From an uncultured Candidatus Saccharibacteria bacterium (GTDB taxonomy: Bacteria > Patescibacteriota > Saccharimonadia > Saccharimonadales > Saccharimonadaceae), in assembly GCA_938040655.1 (NCBI GenBank), contig CALHZK010000006.1, positions 1-44,478 on the forward strand: DNA of 44,478 bases. Reading direction: 5' to 3'. Position numbers and translations under genes: made by a program. Numbering within the stretch: position 1 is the first letter of the stretch; every line of letters starts with the position of its first letter. This document shows, piece after piece, positions 23,057 to 31,328 of the stretch. The notes under the pieces are model-generated. The model saw only the letters and a list, made by a program, of their open reading frames with translations. It was not told where the DNA came from and ran no database searches.

Positions 23057-23680
23057 ATGAGTGCTCAGAGCAAGATTCTGCCGGCAGCGCTGACAAGGTT
23101 GATTGATCAGTTTGGTACGCTGCCGGGCGTTGGGCAGCGTACTGCTGAGCGTTATGCCTATGCAGTGCTACGCCACAGCCCACAGCGAGCCCAGCAGCTC
23201 GCCCAGGCGCTTGACCAGCTTCACCATCAGGTAAAAACCTGTCCGGTTACTTTTGCGCTCATCGACCAACAAAGTGATCTATCGCCACTTTATACTGATC
23301 CGTCTCGCGACAAACAGCTAGTCTGTGTGGTCGAAGAACCTCTTGATATCGTCGCTATCGAGCGAACCGGTCACTATAGCGGCACCTACCATGTCCTAGG
23401 CGGTGCTATTTCACCAATCGACGGCGTCGGCCCAGAGCAGCTGCATATCCCAGAGCTCATCAGCCGACTACAAAAGGATCACGTCAAAGAGTTGATCATC
23501 GCCACCAACGCCAGCGTTGAAGGGGAGTCAACCGCCTTGTTCTTGCAGCGATATATTCAAGAGGCCGGTCTTAGCCTCACTATATCGCGGCTAGCCCGCG
23601 GCATCCCTGTCGGTGTCGACCTAGAATACGCTGATCAAATCACCCTTGGCCACGCCCTCGAGGGTAGGCGAACCTTATAA
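23057..23680 (+). CDS. recR: Recombination mediator RecR with degenerate zinc finger
   Basis: A 207-residue protein that helps RecFO load RecA at gapped DNA. The helix-hairpin-helix (FGTLPGVGQRTAERYA), the Toprim core (VVEEPLDIVAIERTG, GGAISPIDGVGPEQL, IIATNASVEGESTALFL) and the C-terminal RLARGIPVGVDLEY are intact. The zinc finger between them, Cys-x2-Cys and Cys-x2-Cys in the family, keeps only C62; the others are T65, S76 and Y79. Zinc cannot be bound in the usual way. Length is normal, so the fold is probably stabilised otherwise. ybaB ends 3 nt upstream. Confidence 0.95.
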   Translation: MSAQSKILPAALTRLIDQFGTLPGVGQRTAERYAYAVLRHSPQRAQQLAQALDQLHHQVKTCPVTFALIDQQSDLSPLYTDPSRDKQLVCVVEEPLDIVAIERTGHYSGTYHVLGGAISPIDGVGPEQLHIPELISRLQKDHVKELIIATNASVEGESTALFLQRYIQEAGLSLTISRLARGIPVGVDLEYADQITLGHALEGRRTL

Positions 23681-23759
23681 ATAAAAGACTGTCCAGGCTA
23701 TAGCGAAACACATCTTGAAGAATAATCTTCCGTAGCCGATCATTATCACATTATCAAAG

Positions 23760-23786
23760 AGAGCCACGAAGTATCGGCTCTTTTTT
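23760..23786 (+). terminator. Intrinsic terminator of ybaB-recR
   Basis: AGAGCC (23760-23765) and GGCTCT (23776-23781) with a run of Ts. The interval 23681-23759 shows only a minor GAAGA/TCTTC hairpin. Confidence 0.85.
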
Positions 23787-23806
23787 ATTGGACCATACAG
23801 CCATAT

Positions 23807-23841
23807 AAAAATCACCCGCTCTCGTGGAAGCGGGTGATTTC
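23807..23841 (-). terminator. Intrinsic terminator of surface protein gene
   Basis: A 12-bp stem (23809-23820 with 23829-23840; core ATCACCCGCT). On the minus strand it is followed by TTTTATA. It lies 30 nt past the stop codon. Confidence 0.85.
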
Positions 23842-23870
23842 CTCATGTATTAGGGAGGGGTTAAGCTTGT

Positions 23871-25109
23871 TTAGGCGCGGCGGCGGCTAATGACATAGGC
23901 GACACCAGCTGCAGTCAGGCTACCAAGACCGAGTGCTGACAGGATAACGTCAGATGCACCGGTGCGTGGCAACTCTGATGGGGCTGCCGGAGGAGTTGCG
24001 TCCTGACACTTTGACATATCAGTAGTGTAGTCGCTGTTGTTTGCCTGCTCACGGTAGATCCGGACCTTTGACTTGTCAGAGATGCGGCATACTTCAACCT
24101 TACAATCTTCTTCGTTCTCAGAGTACTTACTCTTCTCTTGAGTGTATTTGCTCTTTGAGATGGTGACGATCTTACCGCTCGAAACCTCACAGACGCGGAT
24201 GTTCTTGCAGTCTTCGAGTTTGCGTGAATACTTCTTCTCGTCAAACTCATTCTTCTTGATGGTGACAATCGCACCAGTCTTAAGGTCACATACTTGGTCA
24301 GTTGGCTCAGGCTCTACAGTTACCGTGACTTTACAGCTTTCGCTGGTCTTTTGTACTGCTGCACCTTCTACGCCGTTGACAGCAACAGTCACTGTGTAAG
24401 TACCCGGCTTGGTGTAGGTGTGGTCAACAGTTGCACCGACACCGTTGGCGCTTGTACCATCGCCAAAGTTGTAGTTGTAGCTCTTGATTGTTGCACCATT
24501 CTGGGCAGTTGCTTTGGTGGTGAACTTGAATGAGTTACGTGATACAGTTGCGGCTTGCAATAGATCACAGCTGAGAGAAGGTTTTGCTGGAGGAGGCGTT
24601 GGAGTTGCCCATACTGGGTTACCGCAGGCCTTGATGATCGCAGCGACAAACTTACCGCTTGCGTCAGTCCAAACAAATGCCTTGAATCGTTTTTGCTGTG
24701 GATCAATGAAACTCTTGCCAGTACTAAATGTGTAGTACGAGCGGCCAGCGATAGCAACCTTACCCTCGGCTGCGCCTGGGCGATGTGTATTGCGCTGGAT
24801 AGTCTTTGAGTTTGTAGCAACAACACGACCGTTGACCGTCACGGTGTCGTTGTTGCCGTCAACGATACCTTCTTGCATGTTGGCACCGTTGACCATACTA
24901 GCAGTAATACCATAGTGGCTATAAACTGCCTGGATTTCGCTACTGCTCTTATATGTGTTGATCAACTCTGCGTGAGTCTTTGTGCCGCAGGCAACGATGT
25001 TGACGCGCTGGTCACAGTGCTGCGCTTTGGATGGGTTGACGAGCCAAAAGGTACCGATCAGTGCGGCGCCGATGACAACTCCCATCGCGATCTTCTTTAC
25101 GTTTGTCAT
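23871..25109 (-). CDS. LPXTG-anchored surface protein with PKD domain and Cys-repeat stalk
   Basis: A 412-residue exported protein. A signal peptide (residues 1-29, core AMGVVIGAALIGTFWLV) is followed by an unknown N-domain, a Pro/Ala-rich linker (169-178), a PKD-like beta domain (178-265) with YNYNFGDGTS and GTYTVTVAV, then three diverged repeats of 30-35 residues (about 273-305, 306-340, 340-369), each starting VC and ending with a further Cys (DCK or KCQ). A sortase signal LPRTG at 380-384, a hydrophobic helix and RRRA complete it. Sortase should attach it to the cell surface, where paired Cys in the repeats could form disulphides. GAGGAG 5 nt upstream and a strong promoter suggest high expression. 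It is a candidate for host-cell contact. Confidence 0.9.
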   Translation of the reverse strand: MTNVKKIAMGVVIGAALIGTFWLVNPSKAQHCDQRVNIVACGTKTHAELINTYKSSSEIQAVYSHYGITASMVNGANMQEGIVDGNNDTVTVNGRVVATNSKTIQRNTHRPGAAEGKVAIAGRSYYTFSTGKSFIDPQQKRFKAFVWTDASGKFVAAIIKACGNPVWATPTPPPAKPSLSCDLLQAATVSRNSFKFTTKATAQNGATIKSYNYNFGDGTSANGVGATVDHTYTKPGTYTVTVAVNGVEGAAVQKTSESCKVTVTVEPEPTDQVCDLKTGAIVTIKKNEFDEKKYSRKLEDCKNIRVCEVSSGKIVTISKSKYTQEKSKYSENEEDCKVEVCRISDKSKVRIYREQANNSDYTTDMSKCQDATPPAAPSELPRTGASDVILSALGLGSLTAAGVAYVISRRRA

Positions 25110-25155
25110 TTATTCTCCTCTCTTTTCACCCCTATATACCGAGGCTTATGGTTCC

Positions 25156-25184
25156 ATGCTATCATAAACTTTTTCTTTTGTCAA
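25156..25184 (-). promoter_or_regulatory. Surface protein promoter
   Basis: On the minus strand, a perfect TTGACA (25179-25184), 17 bp spacer and extended TGA-TAGCAT (-10, 25156-25161). The leader is about 40 nt with GAGGAG. Confidence 0.7.
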
Positions 25185-25225
25185 TAATAATCTGTAACTT
25201 TTTCATTCTTATGCTTATACCCATA

Positions 25226-25253
25226 TTAACAGGGGTAGGAGTCTGTTTATAAT
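25226..25253 (+). promoter_or_regulatory. Possible orphan promoter in AT-rich intergenic region
   Basis: TTAACA (25226-25231), 16 bp spacer and TATAAT (25248-25253), 160 nt before the next gene, which has its own -10. The interval 25185-25400 is conspicuously AT-rich, holds no ORF, and contains a CCATA/TATGG hairpin region (25276-25309). It may give a small RNA or nothing. Confidence 0.35.
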
Positions 25254-25400
25254 GGTTACGTTTATTGCAAAATAGCCATAAGCTTTTATAAAGAGAGTCT
25301 TTTCTATGGTCTTATAATCTAACATAAGCATTATGAATATTTTATACCTATATTATATGTATCGCCGTCGGCCACAAGTAGCCCCACCCAGCGCACATAG

Positions 25401-25406
25401 TATAAT
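25401..25406 (+). promoter_or_regulatory. Leaderless-type promoter of DHH gene
   Basis: TATAAT ending 6 nt before the ATG at 25413. The intervening AGGGGT is too close to act as a normal Shine-Dalgarno. Confidence 0.7.
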
Positions 25407-25412
25407 AGGGGT

Positions 25413-26393
25413 ATGTACGAGAATGCACAGCAAATAATTCAGTCAGCCAAGAGGATCGTCGTCATCCAGGCTGAAAATCCAGACGGCGATAGTCTTGGCT
25501 CAAGCATCGCCCTCGAGGAAGTACTGAGCGAGCTAGGAAAAGAGGTCATACTATATTGCCCAGTTCACATCCCTCGCTACTTGCACTATATTCGCGGCTG
25601 GGATCGAGTCCAGCACGACACCCCGGCCCAGGCTGACGCAGCCATCATTGTCGACACCAACGCCGAGGTGCTGCTTGGTAAAGCGCTGGAGGCAGCCGGT
25701 ATGCGCCATTTTTTGGCAACGCATCCGGTAGTGGTTATCGATCATCACACCGCTGAGCCAACACTCCAGTTTGACCATACCATGGTGGCAGAGCCGGCCG
25801 TAGCAACCGGTACGCTACTGTACACATTATTTACTCGAGCTGGCTGGGCAATTAACCCGCAAGCTGCCGAGAGTTTATTGATCGCACTCATGAGTGACAG
25901 CCTGGGGCTAACGACGCCAAACACCACCGCCCGAGACTTTCATATCGCTGGTGAGTTGACCACTTTGGGGGCGTCAAATGCTGCCATCGAACAGCGACGG
26001 CGCGATTTCATGAAAAAGTCACCAGAAATTTTGGCATATAAGGGCGAGCTAATCGAGCGAATTGAGTACCTGCTCGACGGGCAATTGGCACTCGTGCATG
26101 TGCCGTGGGAGGAGATCCAGCGCTACAGCGACGCCTACAACCCAGGAGCACTGATCGGTGACGAGCTGCGGCTGGTCGAGGGTGTGGCGCTCAGCTGTGT
26201 CATCAAAACGTACCCTGATGGTAAATTAACGGCCCGCCTGCGAGGTAATCTGCCGATCGCCGATACCGTGGCTGGCTACTTCGGCGGCGGCGGCCATCCG
26301 TACGCAGCTGGTTTCCGCGTGTATGAAGAGTATGAGCAAATTGTGCGGGAGCTGGTGGAGGCAACCGACAGAGCTTTGCGAGATGCAGAGTAA
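25413..26393 (+). CDS. DHH-family phosphoesterase (NrnA-like)
   Basis: A 326-residue protein. NrnA-type enzymes use two Mn2+ ions to degrade short RNA oligomers (nanoRNA), pAp or cyclic dinucleotide products. Visible motifs are NPDGDSLGS (22-30), IIVDTNAE (motif II Asp), VIDHHTAEP (the DHH motif) and the DHHA1 signature YFGGGGHPYAAGFRV. The first motif normally begins His-x-x-PDGD; here it is Ala-Glu-Asn-PDGD (A20), so one metal ligand is missing. The rest of the active site is complete, so activity may persist with altered metal binding. No signal or membrane helix. The gene should give a leaderless transcript. Confidence 0.9.
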   Translation: MYENAQQIIQSAKRIVVIQAENPDGDSLGSSIALEEVLSELGKEVILYCPVHIPRYLHYIRGWDRVQHDTPAQADAAIIVDTNAEVLLGKALEAAGMRHFLATHPVVVIDHHTAEPTLQFDHTMVAEPAVATGTLLYTLFTRAGWAINPQAAESLLIALMSDSLGLTTPNTTARDFHIAGELTTLGASNAAIEQRRRDFMKKSPEILAYKGELIERIEYLLDGQLALVHVPWEEIQRYSDAYNPGALIGDELRLVEGVALSCVIKTYPDGKLTARLRGNLPIADTVAGYFGGGGHPYAAGFRVYEEYEQIVRELVEATDRALRDAE

Positions 26394-26402
26394 ATCCTCC
26401 AT

Positions 26403-27257
26403 CTATTTGTGTATTAGATCTAAGCCCTCTTGTTCTAGACGACTTATCAAATCATCATGCACATCAAACGCACCTTCGGATGTTATAGGACCGTTTAGTT
26501 CCTCTCGTACCCTTTCTACTTGGCTTGAAATACTAGGATAGTTCAGCTCAAGCCCTTCTTTAAATAGTAGACGTCTCTCTAAGCACCGGCTTACAGCATA
26601 AGCTCGCAGCTCCCTACTGAGTATTTCTCGCTCGTCTTTAGGAGACGTACCTACAACTGGATTCATCACATAATCGTACGCGTGGGTTACCTCATGAGAT
26701 AAGGCAGCAATGTTCATACATGTGAGCCTCCAATTAGCCAAAACAACAACAGGACGGCAGATCACATAAAAATCTCTATCACCTACATCATCTACACAAA
26801 AAAACCCGACATGACAAAAACCTCCATTCTCCACGCCTTCTACTTGTATAGGCGATGAGAATTTTACGCTGTCATATATATCACTATACACTCCGGTGTA
26901 TTCGTTATTATCAAGAAACTCCCCTATCTTGGCTTTCTGTGTTGGCATATGAGATAGCTGCTTGCCAGAGACGGTAAACCTATCATGCCCAATAAACGGT
27001 ATCATATCTTTATGTATCCAGTCAGGATCGTCGTGACTATCTCCTAACTCTTCACCATCCAGCTCCGGCGGCCCCATAGGCTCCAACATCTGAGCTACAT
27101 TAGATAGCCCTAGAGCCATATCTCCTAGCCTATCAATTATCTCGGGTCTTTCTAAAGTACCTAGCAATCTATCCTTCATGTACTCTAAAGAGTCACGCGG
27201 AATAGGATTATCATAGCTAGGGGTGGGCGAATCTATTCTATACCATTTTTTACTCAT
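26403..27257 (-). CDS. Putative zincin metallopeptidase-like protein, AT-rich gene
   Basis: A 284-residue protein of unknown family. It has an HExxH motif, HEVTH at 188-192 (context ALSHEVTHAYDYV), and a downstream Glu in SRELRAYAVSRCLE (E216). This is the spacing of gluzincin-type zinc sites in proteins such as the ImmA/IrrE or phage zincin families. The flanking N-terminal 180 residues match nothing I know and have no signal peptide, so it should act in the cytosol. Base composition and codon use are visibly more AT-rich than the neighbours on both sides, suggesting recent transfer. It sits alone between DHH and cysS; a minus-strand TATAAT (27269-27274) lies 11 nt before the ATG. Confidence 0.75.
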   Translation of the reverse strand: MSKKWYRIDSPTPSYDNPIPRDSLEYMKDRLLGTLERPEIIDRLGDMALGLSNVAQMLEPMGPPELDGEELGDSHDDPDWIHKDMIPFIGHDRFTVSGKQLSHMPTQKAKIGEFLDNNEYTGVYSDIYDSVKFSSPIQVEGVENGGFCHVGFFCVDDVGDRDFYVICRPVVVLANWRLTCMNIAALSHEVTHAYDYVMNPVVGTSPKDEREILSRELRAYAVSRCLERRLLFKEGLELNYPSISSQVERVREELNGPITSEGAFDVHDDLISRLEQEGLDLIHK

Positions 27258-27347
27258 ATACTGCGGTCATTATATACTAATTTTACATTTTATCCAAATA
27301 AGACATGCTGTGTTCGTTAACTAATTTTCACTGATTTTCTGCAGGCT

Positions 27348-27375
27348 TTGAAAAGTGCACCATCTGCCGTACAAT
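27348..27375 (+). promoter_or_regulatory. Leaderless-type promoter of cysS
   Basis: TTGAAA (27348-27353), 16 bp spacer and TACAAT (27370-27375), ending 7 nt before the ATG at 27383. No Shine-Dalgarno. Confidence 0.7.
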
Positions 27376-27382
27376 ATGAGCA

Positions 27383-28936
27383 ATGGTCCAATTATTCAAC
27401 ACTCTCACTCGCCACAAAGACAAACTGACGCCGCTCGACGGACAGGCGGTTCGCATGTATACCTGCGGGCTGACGGTGTATTCGCAGCCGCACATTGGCA
27501 ATTGGGTTGGCTATATTTATTGGGATGTGTTGGTACGGTTACTGCGCTGGCAAGACATTCCAGTTATTCGCACGCAAAATATCACCGACGTTGGGCATTT
27601 GACCAGCGATGATGATAATGGCGAGGATAAGATGGAGAAGGGTGCCCGCCGCGAAGGGAAAACCGCTTGGGACGTGGCCGAGCAGTACATCGCCATCGCT
27701 GATCACGAAGCGTATGAGGTATTGAAATTAGTGCGGCCCGACCATTTGGTGCGGGCGACAGACTACATCCCGCAGCAAATCGACTTTGCCAAGGGGCTAG
27801 ACGAAAAGGGATTTTTGTACAAGATTGACGGCGACGGCATGTATTTTGATACGTCGCGGCTGCCGGATTACGGCAAATTAGCGCGGCTGGACGTGGCAGG
27901 CTTAGAAGCCGGCGCCCGGGTCAGCGTGGCCGGCAAGCGCAACATCACCGACTTCGCCGTCTGGAAATTTTCACCGACAAGCGCCAAGCGCGATATGGAA
28001 TGGGACAGCCCGTGGGGTGTCGGTTTTCCAGGCTGGCACTTGGAATGTTCGACGATTGCCCGGGAGACACTGGGTGATACCATTGACATTCACACCGGTG
28101 GCATTGACCACATCCCGGTGCACCACACCAACGAAATTGCTCAGAGTGAGAGCCTGACCGGGCGGCAGTTTTCTCACATGTGGCTGCACAATAACCACAT
28201 CAAGGTTGACGGCCGCAAGATGAGCAAGTCCCTCGGCAACATCATTACCCTCAGCGACATCACGGCGCGCGGCTTCAGCCCGATGGCTTTTAAGCTAGCG
28301 ATTCTCAGCAAGCATTACCAAACTGAGGGTAATTTCACCTGGGAGATTCTGGAGGCAGCCCAGGCGCGGCTAGACCACTGGCGCGGCTACGCGGCACTGC
28401 GGCATCAAACGCACGACACACTGGACGATGACGATGAAAAAGATGAGCAAGAGGGCACAGTGTCGCTACTGGCAGCGCGGCAGGCGGTGATCGAAAAGTT
28501 GAATGACAACCTGGACACGCCAGGAGCACTGGCGCTAATTGACGCGAGTTTTGATCGATTAAACCAAACGCCGCTTGAACGGATTCACCGCGGCGGATTG
28601 CTGCAACTACTCGAGGTGATCGACGAAGTACTGGGCCTGGCGCTGCAGGATGCGACACCAGACATCGATGACGAGGCCAAGCGGCTGATCCTCGAGCGCC
28701 AGCAGGCACGCCACGCCAAAGACTGGCAGGCCGCCGATGATATTCGCACCCAACTCAGCCAAAAGGGCATCGCCCTGCGCGACACCCCGTCTGGCCAAAT
28801 CTGGTCGTACCACTCGGCCCAGGAAACCTCCAGCTCGCAGCCAGCCACCGATAATTCGCCTCTCGTGCCAGCAGCAAGCACAAGTATGGATAGGAGCGGC
28901 GGTGTAGGTGAGCACTATCTCAGACAGTCTCGCTGA
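27383..28936 (+). CDS. cysS: Cysteinyl-tRNA synthetase
   Basis: A 517-residue class I synthetase (E. coli: 461). The first zinc ligand is C28 (MYTCGLTVYSQ), followed by HIGN at 37-40 in place of HIGH. GWHLECSTIA and the HIPVHHTNEIAQSE block supply the remaining Cys, His and Glu ligands of the Cys-recognising zinc, so this site is intact. KMSKS lies at 279-283. The C-terminal half contains an acidic insertion (DDDDEKDEQEG, about residue 350), the DALR helix bundle and WQAADDIRTQLSQKGI. The last 40 residues form an unusual Ser/Pro-rich tail with no counterpart in typical CysRS. The ATG is 7 nt after a -10 and the mRNA is probably leaderless. Confidence 0.97.
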   Translation: MVQLFNTLTRHKDKLTPLDGQAVRMYTCGLTVYSQPHIGNWVGYIYWDVLVRLLRWQDIPVIRTQNITDVGHLTSDDDNGEDKMEKGARREGKTAWDVAEQYIAIADHEAYEVLKLVRPDHLVRATDYIPQQIDFAKGLDEKGFLYKIDGDGMYFDTSRLPDYGKLARLDVAGLEAGARVSVAGKRNITDFAVWKFSPTSAKRDMEWDSPWGVGFPGWHLECSTIARETLGDTIDIHTGGIDHIPVHHTNEIAQSESLTGRQFSHMWLHNNHIKVDGRKMSKSLGNIITLSDITARGFSPMAFKLAILSKHYQTEGNFTWEILEAAQARLDHWRGYAALRHQTHDTLDDDDEKDEQEGTVSLLAARQAVIEKLNDNLDTPGALALIDASFDRLNQTPLERIHRGGLLQLLEVIDEVLGLALQDATPDIDDEAKRLILERQQARHAKDWQAADDIRTQLSQKGIALRDTPSGQIWSYHSAQETSSSQPATDNSPLVPAASTSMDRSGGVGEHYLRQSR

Positions 28937-28956
28937 CTAAGAGGTAGTTGCTCAGA

Positions 28957-30093
28957 TTAATCAGCGTTTTGTTGTATTTTTTTCATCAGCTTTTTGAGCG
29001 GCTTGTCGTTCTCAATTCGCTCCTGGCGGGCGCGCACCAGGTAGTCATCGAGGAAGACCTTGATAGTACCGGCAATTGGAATAGCGATCACTCCACCGAC
29101 CAATCCACCAACATACAAACCGACCGTCACCGCCACCAGGATCATGAGCGCCGATAACTCGACCTTTTTCCCTTGGATGACCGGTGATATGAAGTTGTTT
29201 TCAATCTGCTGATAAATGATAAAGTAAATCACGTAGATCACCGCTGCCGACACACTATTAAGCATCAGCATTAGACCAACTACCAGCCCAGCGATTGTCG
29301 CCCCAAACATCGGGATCAGACTCAGCAAAAATACCAGCAAAACGGTGGGCATGGCTAGATTGGCATTCACGTCATGGAAGAAAAAGCTCAAGCCGAAGAC
29401 AAAGATACCAGAGAAGATCGCGCCAATACCCGACACGGTCAGCTGACCGGTGACATAGCCAGTGACGACATTGTAGGTTTTGTCGACCAGCGTCTTATGA
29501 TGGTTCATCCGATCGCTATCGTTATACAACCCCCAAATCCGCTGCATCCAAGTCGGGCCTTCTAGCAACATCAAGAAGGTCAGGGCTAGGACCAAAAATA
29601 CCGAGGCCAAAAATGACGCCAGTGAGCCGACGCTACTCAGTAAATTCTGGCTCAGATGAGTTGCCCACGTCGTCGCCTGCTGCTTGATGCTCTCTTCGAT
29701 CGCTGCCACTTGTGGCCGGAGGTTGTTCTTATCGATCAACTCATTAAACCCATGCCATTGCTGGCCCGCCTGATCGATCAATGCCGGTACACTCTCGGCA
29801 AACTTGGCCGACTGCTGCACCAGCGGCGGCACCACAAACCAGATGACTGCACCGATAATCGCCAGCAGCGAAAGAAACGCCAGGGCAGTACCCGCCAAGC
29901 GGCTCTTACCCGGCATCCATGAGGCAATTTTTTTGACCGGTGAATTCAACGCCAAGGCAAGAAAGAGCGACGAACCAAGGATCATCAAAGCATCGCGCGC
30001 CGAATAAATCAGCCAGCCCGCCAGGCCAAAACCGATAACCACTAGCCAAAAGCGAACCAGCGTCTTGGTGTCAATTTCTATCTTGACTCTCAT
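28957..30093 (-). CDS. AI-2E family membrane transporter
   Basis: A 378-residue permease with about eight predicted helices. It has the family pattern of two helices and a short hairpin (LVRFWLVVIGFGLAGWLIY, LAFLSLLAIIGAVIWFVVPPL), a long periplasmic or extracellular helical segment (residues about 85-150, FAESVPALIDQAGQQWHG) and a C-terminal membrane block with PTVLLVFLLSLIPMFGATIAGLVVG and the glycine-rich VGLYVGGLVGGVIAIPIAGTIKVF. Members export signalling molecules, ions or metabolites; the substrate here is unknown. Its ATG overlaps the permease stop by 4 nt, so it is the third gene of the ABC operon. Confidence 0.9.
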   Translation of the reverse strand: MRVKIEIDTKTLVRFWLVVIGFGLAGWLIYSARDALMILGSSLFLALALNSPVKKIASWMPGKSRLAGTALAFLSLLAIIGAVIWFVVPPLVQQSAKFAESVPALIDQAGQQWHGFNELIDKNNLRPQVAAIEESIKQQATTWATHLSQNLLSSVGSLASFLASVFLVLALTFLMLLEGPTWMQRIWGLYNDSDRMNHHKTLVDKTYNVVTGYVTGQLTVSGIGAIFSGIFVFGLSFFFHDVNANLAMPTVLLVFLLSLIPMFGATIAGLVVGLMLMLNSVSAAVIYVIYFIIYQQIENNFISPVIQGKKVELSALMILVAVTVGLYVGGLVGGVIAIPIAGTIKVFLDDYLVRARQERIENDKPLKKLMKKIQQNAD

Positions 30094-31328
30094 GCTTTCA
30101 CTGTACCAGCTTTTCGTTTGGCACGCAACGCGCTGAGCGACAGCTTACTATCATACGACATAGCACCGTAGCGGAAGATTTTCACCGCGAGCCAGGTCAC
30201 GATCACTGCCGTGACGGTCAAGATGACAATACCAACCAGCGCCTGGTGGACGGGCAGGTTCCCGACCGCATTGCGCAGCAAGAGGGGAATCGGCGCCGTA
30301 AATGGGAAGTAGGTCAAAAACTGGACAAACGGCGACTCTGGGTAAGAAACAAACATTGTCACGCCGTATAGCGGCCCAAATATCAGCAAAATCACCAAGC
30401 CGAACCACGAACCAGCCTCTTTGGCAGTCGGCATCATCGCCCCCAAGGCGACCAGCAGACCAGTAAACAGCATGAAGCTCGCCAAGAAAATACACAGCGC
30501 CAAGCCAATCCGCACCGGGTCAAACACAATAGTCGAGAGGTCGAAGTTTGGCAGCTGCAATTGATGGCGCATTGTCAAATATGCCACAACCACCGGGAGC
30601 ACAATCACCATCACCTGAATAAGCGCCAGTATGACAAGCGAAACAATTTTGCCAGTAATCAGCGTCGTCGCCTTGACGGTCGTCAACAACATCTCCACTG
30701 TCCGGTTTTCTTTTTCTTCAGTGGTACTGGTGAGCATTTGGTTACCAAAGAAGCTGACAAGCATATAGAACAATACCAGGAAGAAGGCTGGCGCAATCAG
30801 CTCTTTTATGTTGTCGTGCTCTTTGCCGTCGCGATAGGTGGTTGTACTCTTTTTGACATGATTCTGCAGTATGGCTTTTTGCGTAGAGGTCACTCCAGCA
30901 GCAGCTGACTCCTGCAGGAGCGTATCAGCCACCCCGCCATACTTACCATTCTCGAACAGGCCGACATCTTTGGCGTATAGCTCAACTTTCTGGCGAGAGA
31001 GATCAGCTGGGAAGTAGAAGTAGGCATCGATCTTACCGTCGCGCACCGCTGCCACACCAGCATCTTTGCTGGCAGGCTGTTGCGCCTTGATCGCGCTCAG
31101 CATCTCTGGTTTGATCGTTTTCGACACATCTGTCACCATAATACTGAACTTCTGCTCTTGCAGCTTCTTAGAGGCTTCGATTGTTGCCTGGTTTGACCAG
31201 AAGGCGATACAATAGAGCAGTGCGATCATGATCGGGAAGCCAAGCGCCATCGCCCAAAAACTGACTTTTTTGAGGGTCCGGATAGTCTCAAACTTCACCA
31301 CCGTACCAAGATTGTGCATTTTACTCAT
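30090..31328 (-). CDS. ABC-2 type transporter permease (NatB-like)
   Basis: A 412-residue permease. A first helix (VSFWAMALGFPIMIALLYCIAFW) is followed by a large external domain (residues about 50-180), then five more helices with the ABC-2 pattern LVLFYMLVSFFGNQMLTSTTEEKENRTVEMLLTT. This is the architecture of NatB/YhaP exporters. The start is ATG 31328: AGGAGG lies 6 nt upstream and the ATG overlaps the ATPase stop (ATGAGTAA). In-frame ATGs upstream within the ATPase gene are unlikely. The partner ATPase and the AI-2E protein are translationally coupled to it. Confidence 0.92.
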   Translation of the reverse strand: MSKMHNLGTVVKFETIRTLKKVSFWAMALGFPIMIALLYCIAFWSNQATIEASKKLQEQKFSIMVTDVSKTIKPEMLSAIKAQQPASKDAGVAAVRDGKIDAYFYFPADLSRQKVELYAKDVGLFENGKYGGVADTLLQESAAAGVTSTQKAILQNHVKKSTTTYRDGKEHDNIKELIAPAFFLVLFYMLVSFFGNQMLTSTTEEKENRTVEMLLTTVKATTLITGKIVSLVILALIQVMVIVLPVVVAYLTMRHQLQLPNFDLSTIVFDPVRIGLALCIFLASFMLFTGLLVALGAMMPTAKEAGSWFGLVILLIFGPLYGVTMFVSYPESPFVQFLTYFPFTAPIPLLLRNAVGNLPVHQALVGIVILTVTAVIVTWLAVKIFRYGAMSYDSKLSLSALRAKRKAGTVKA

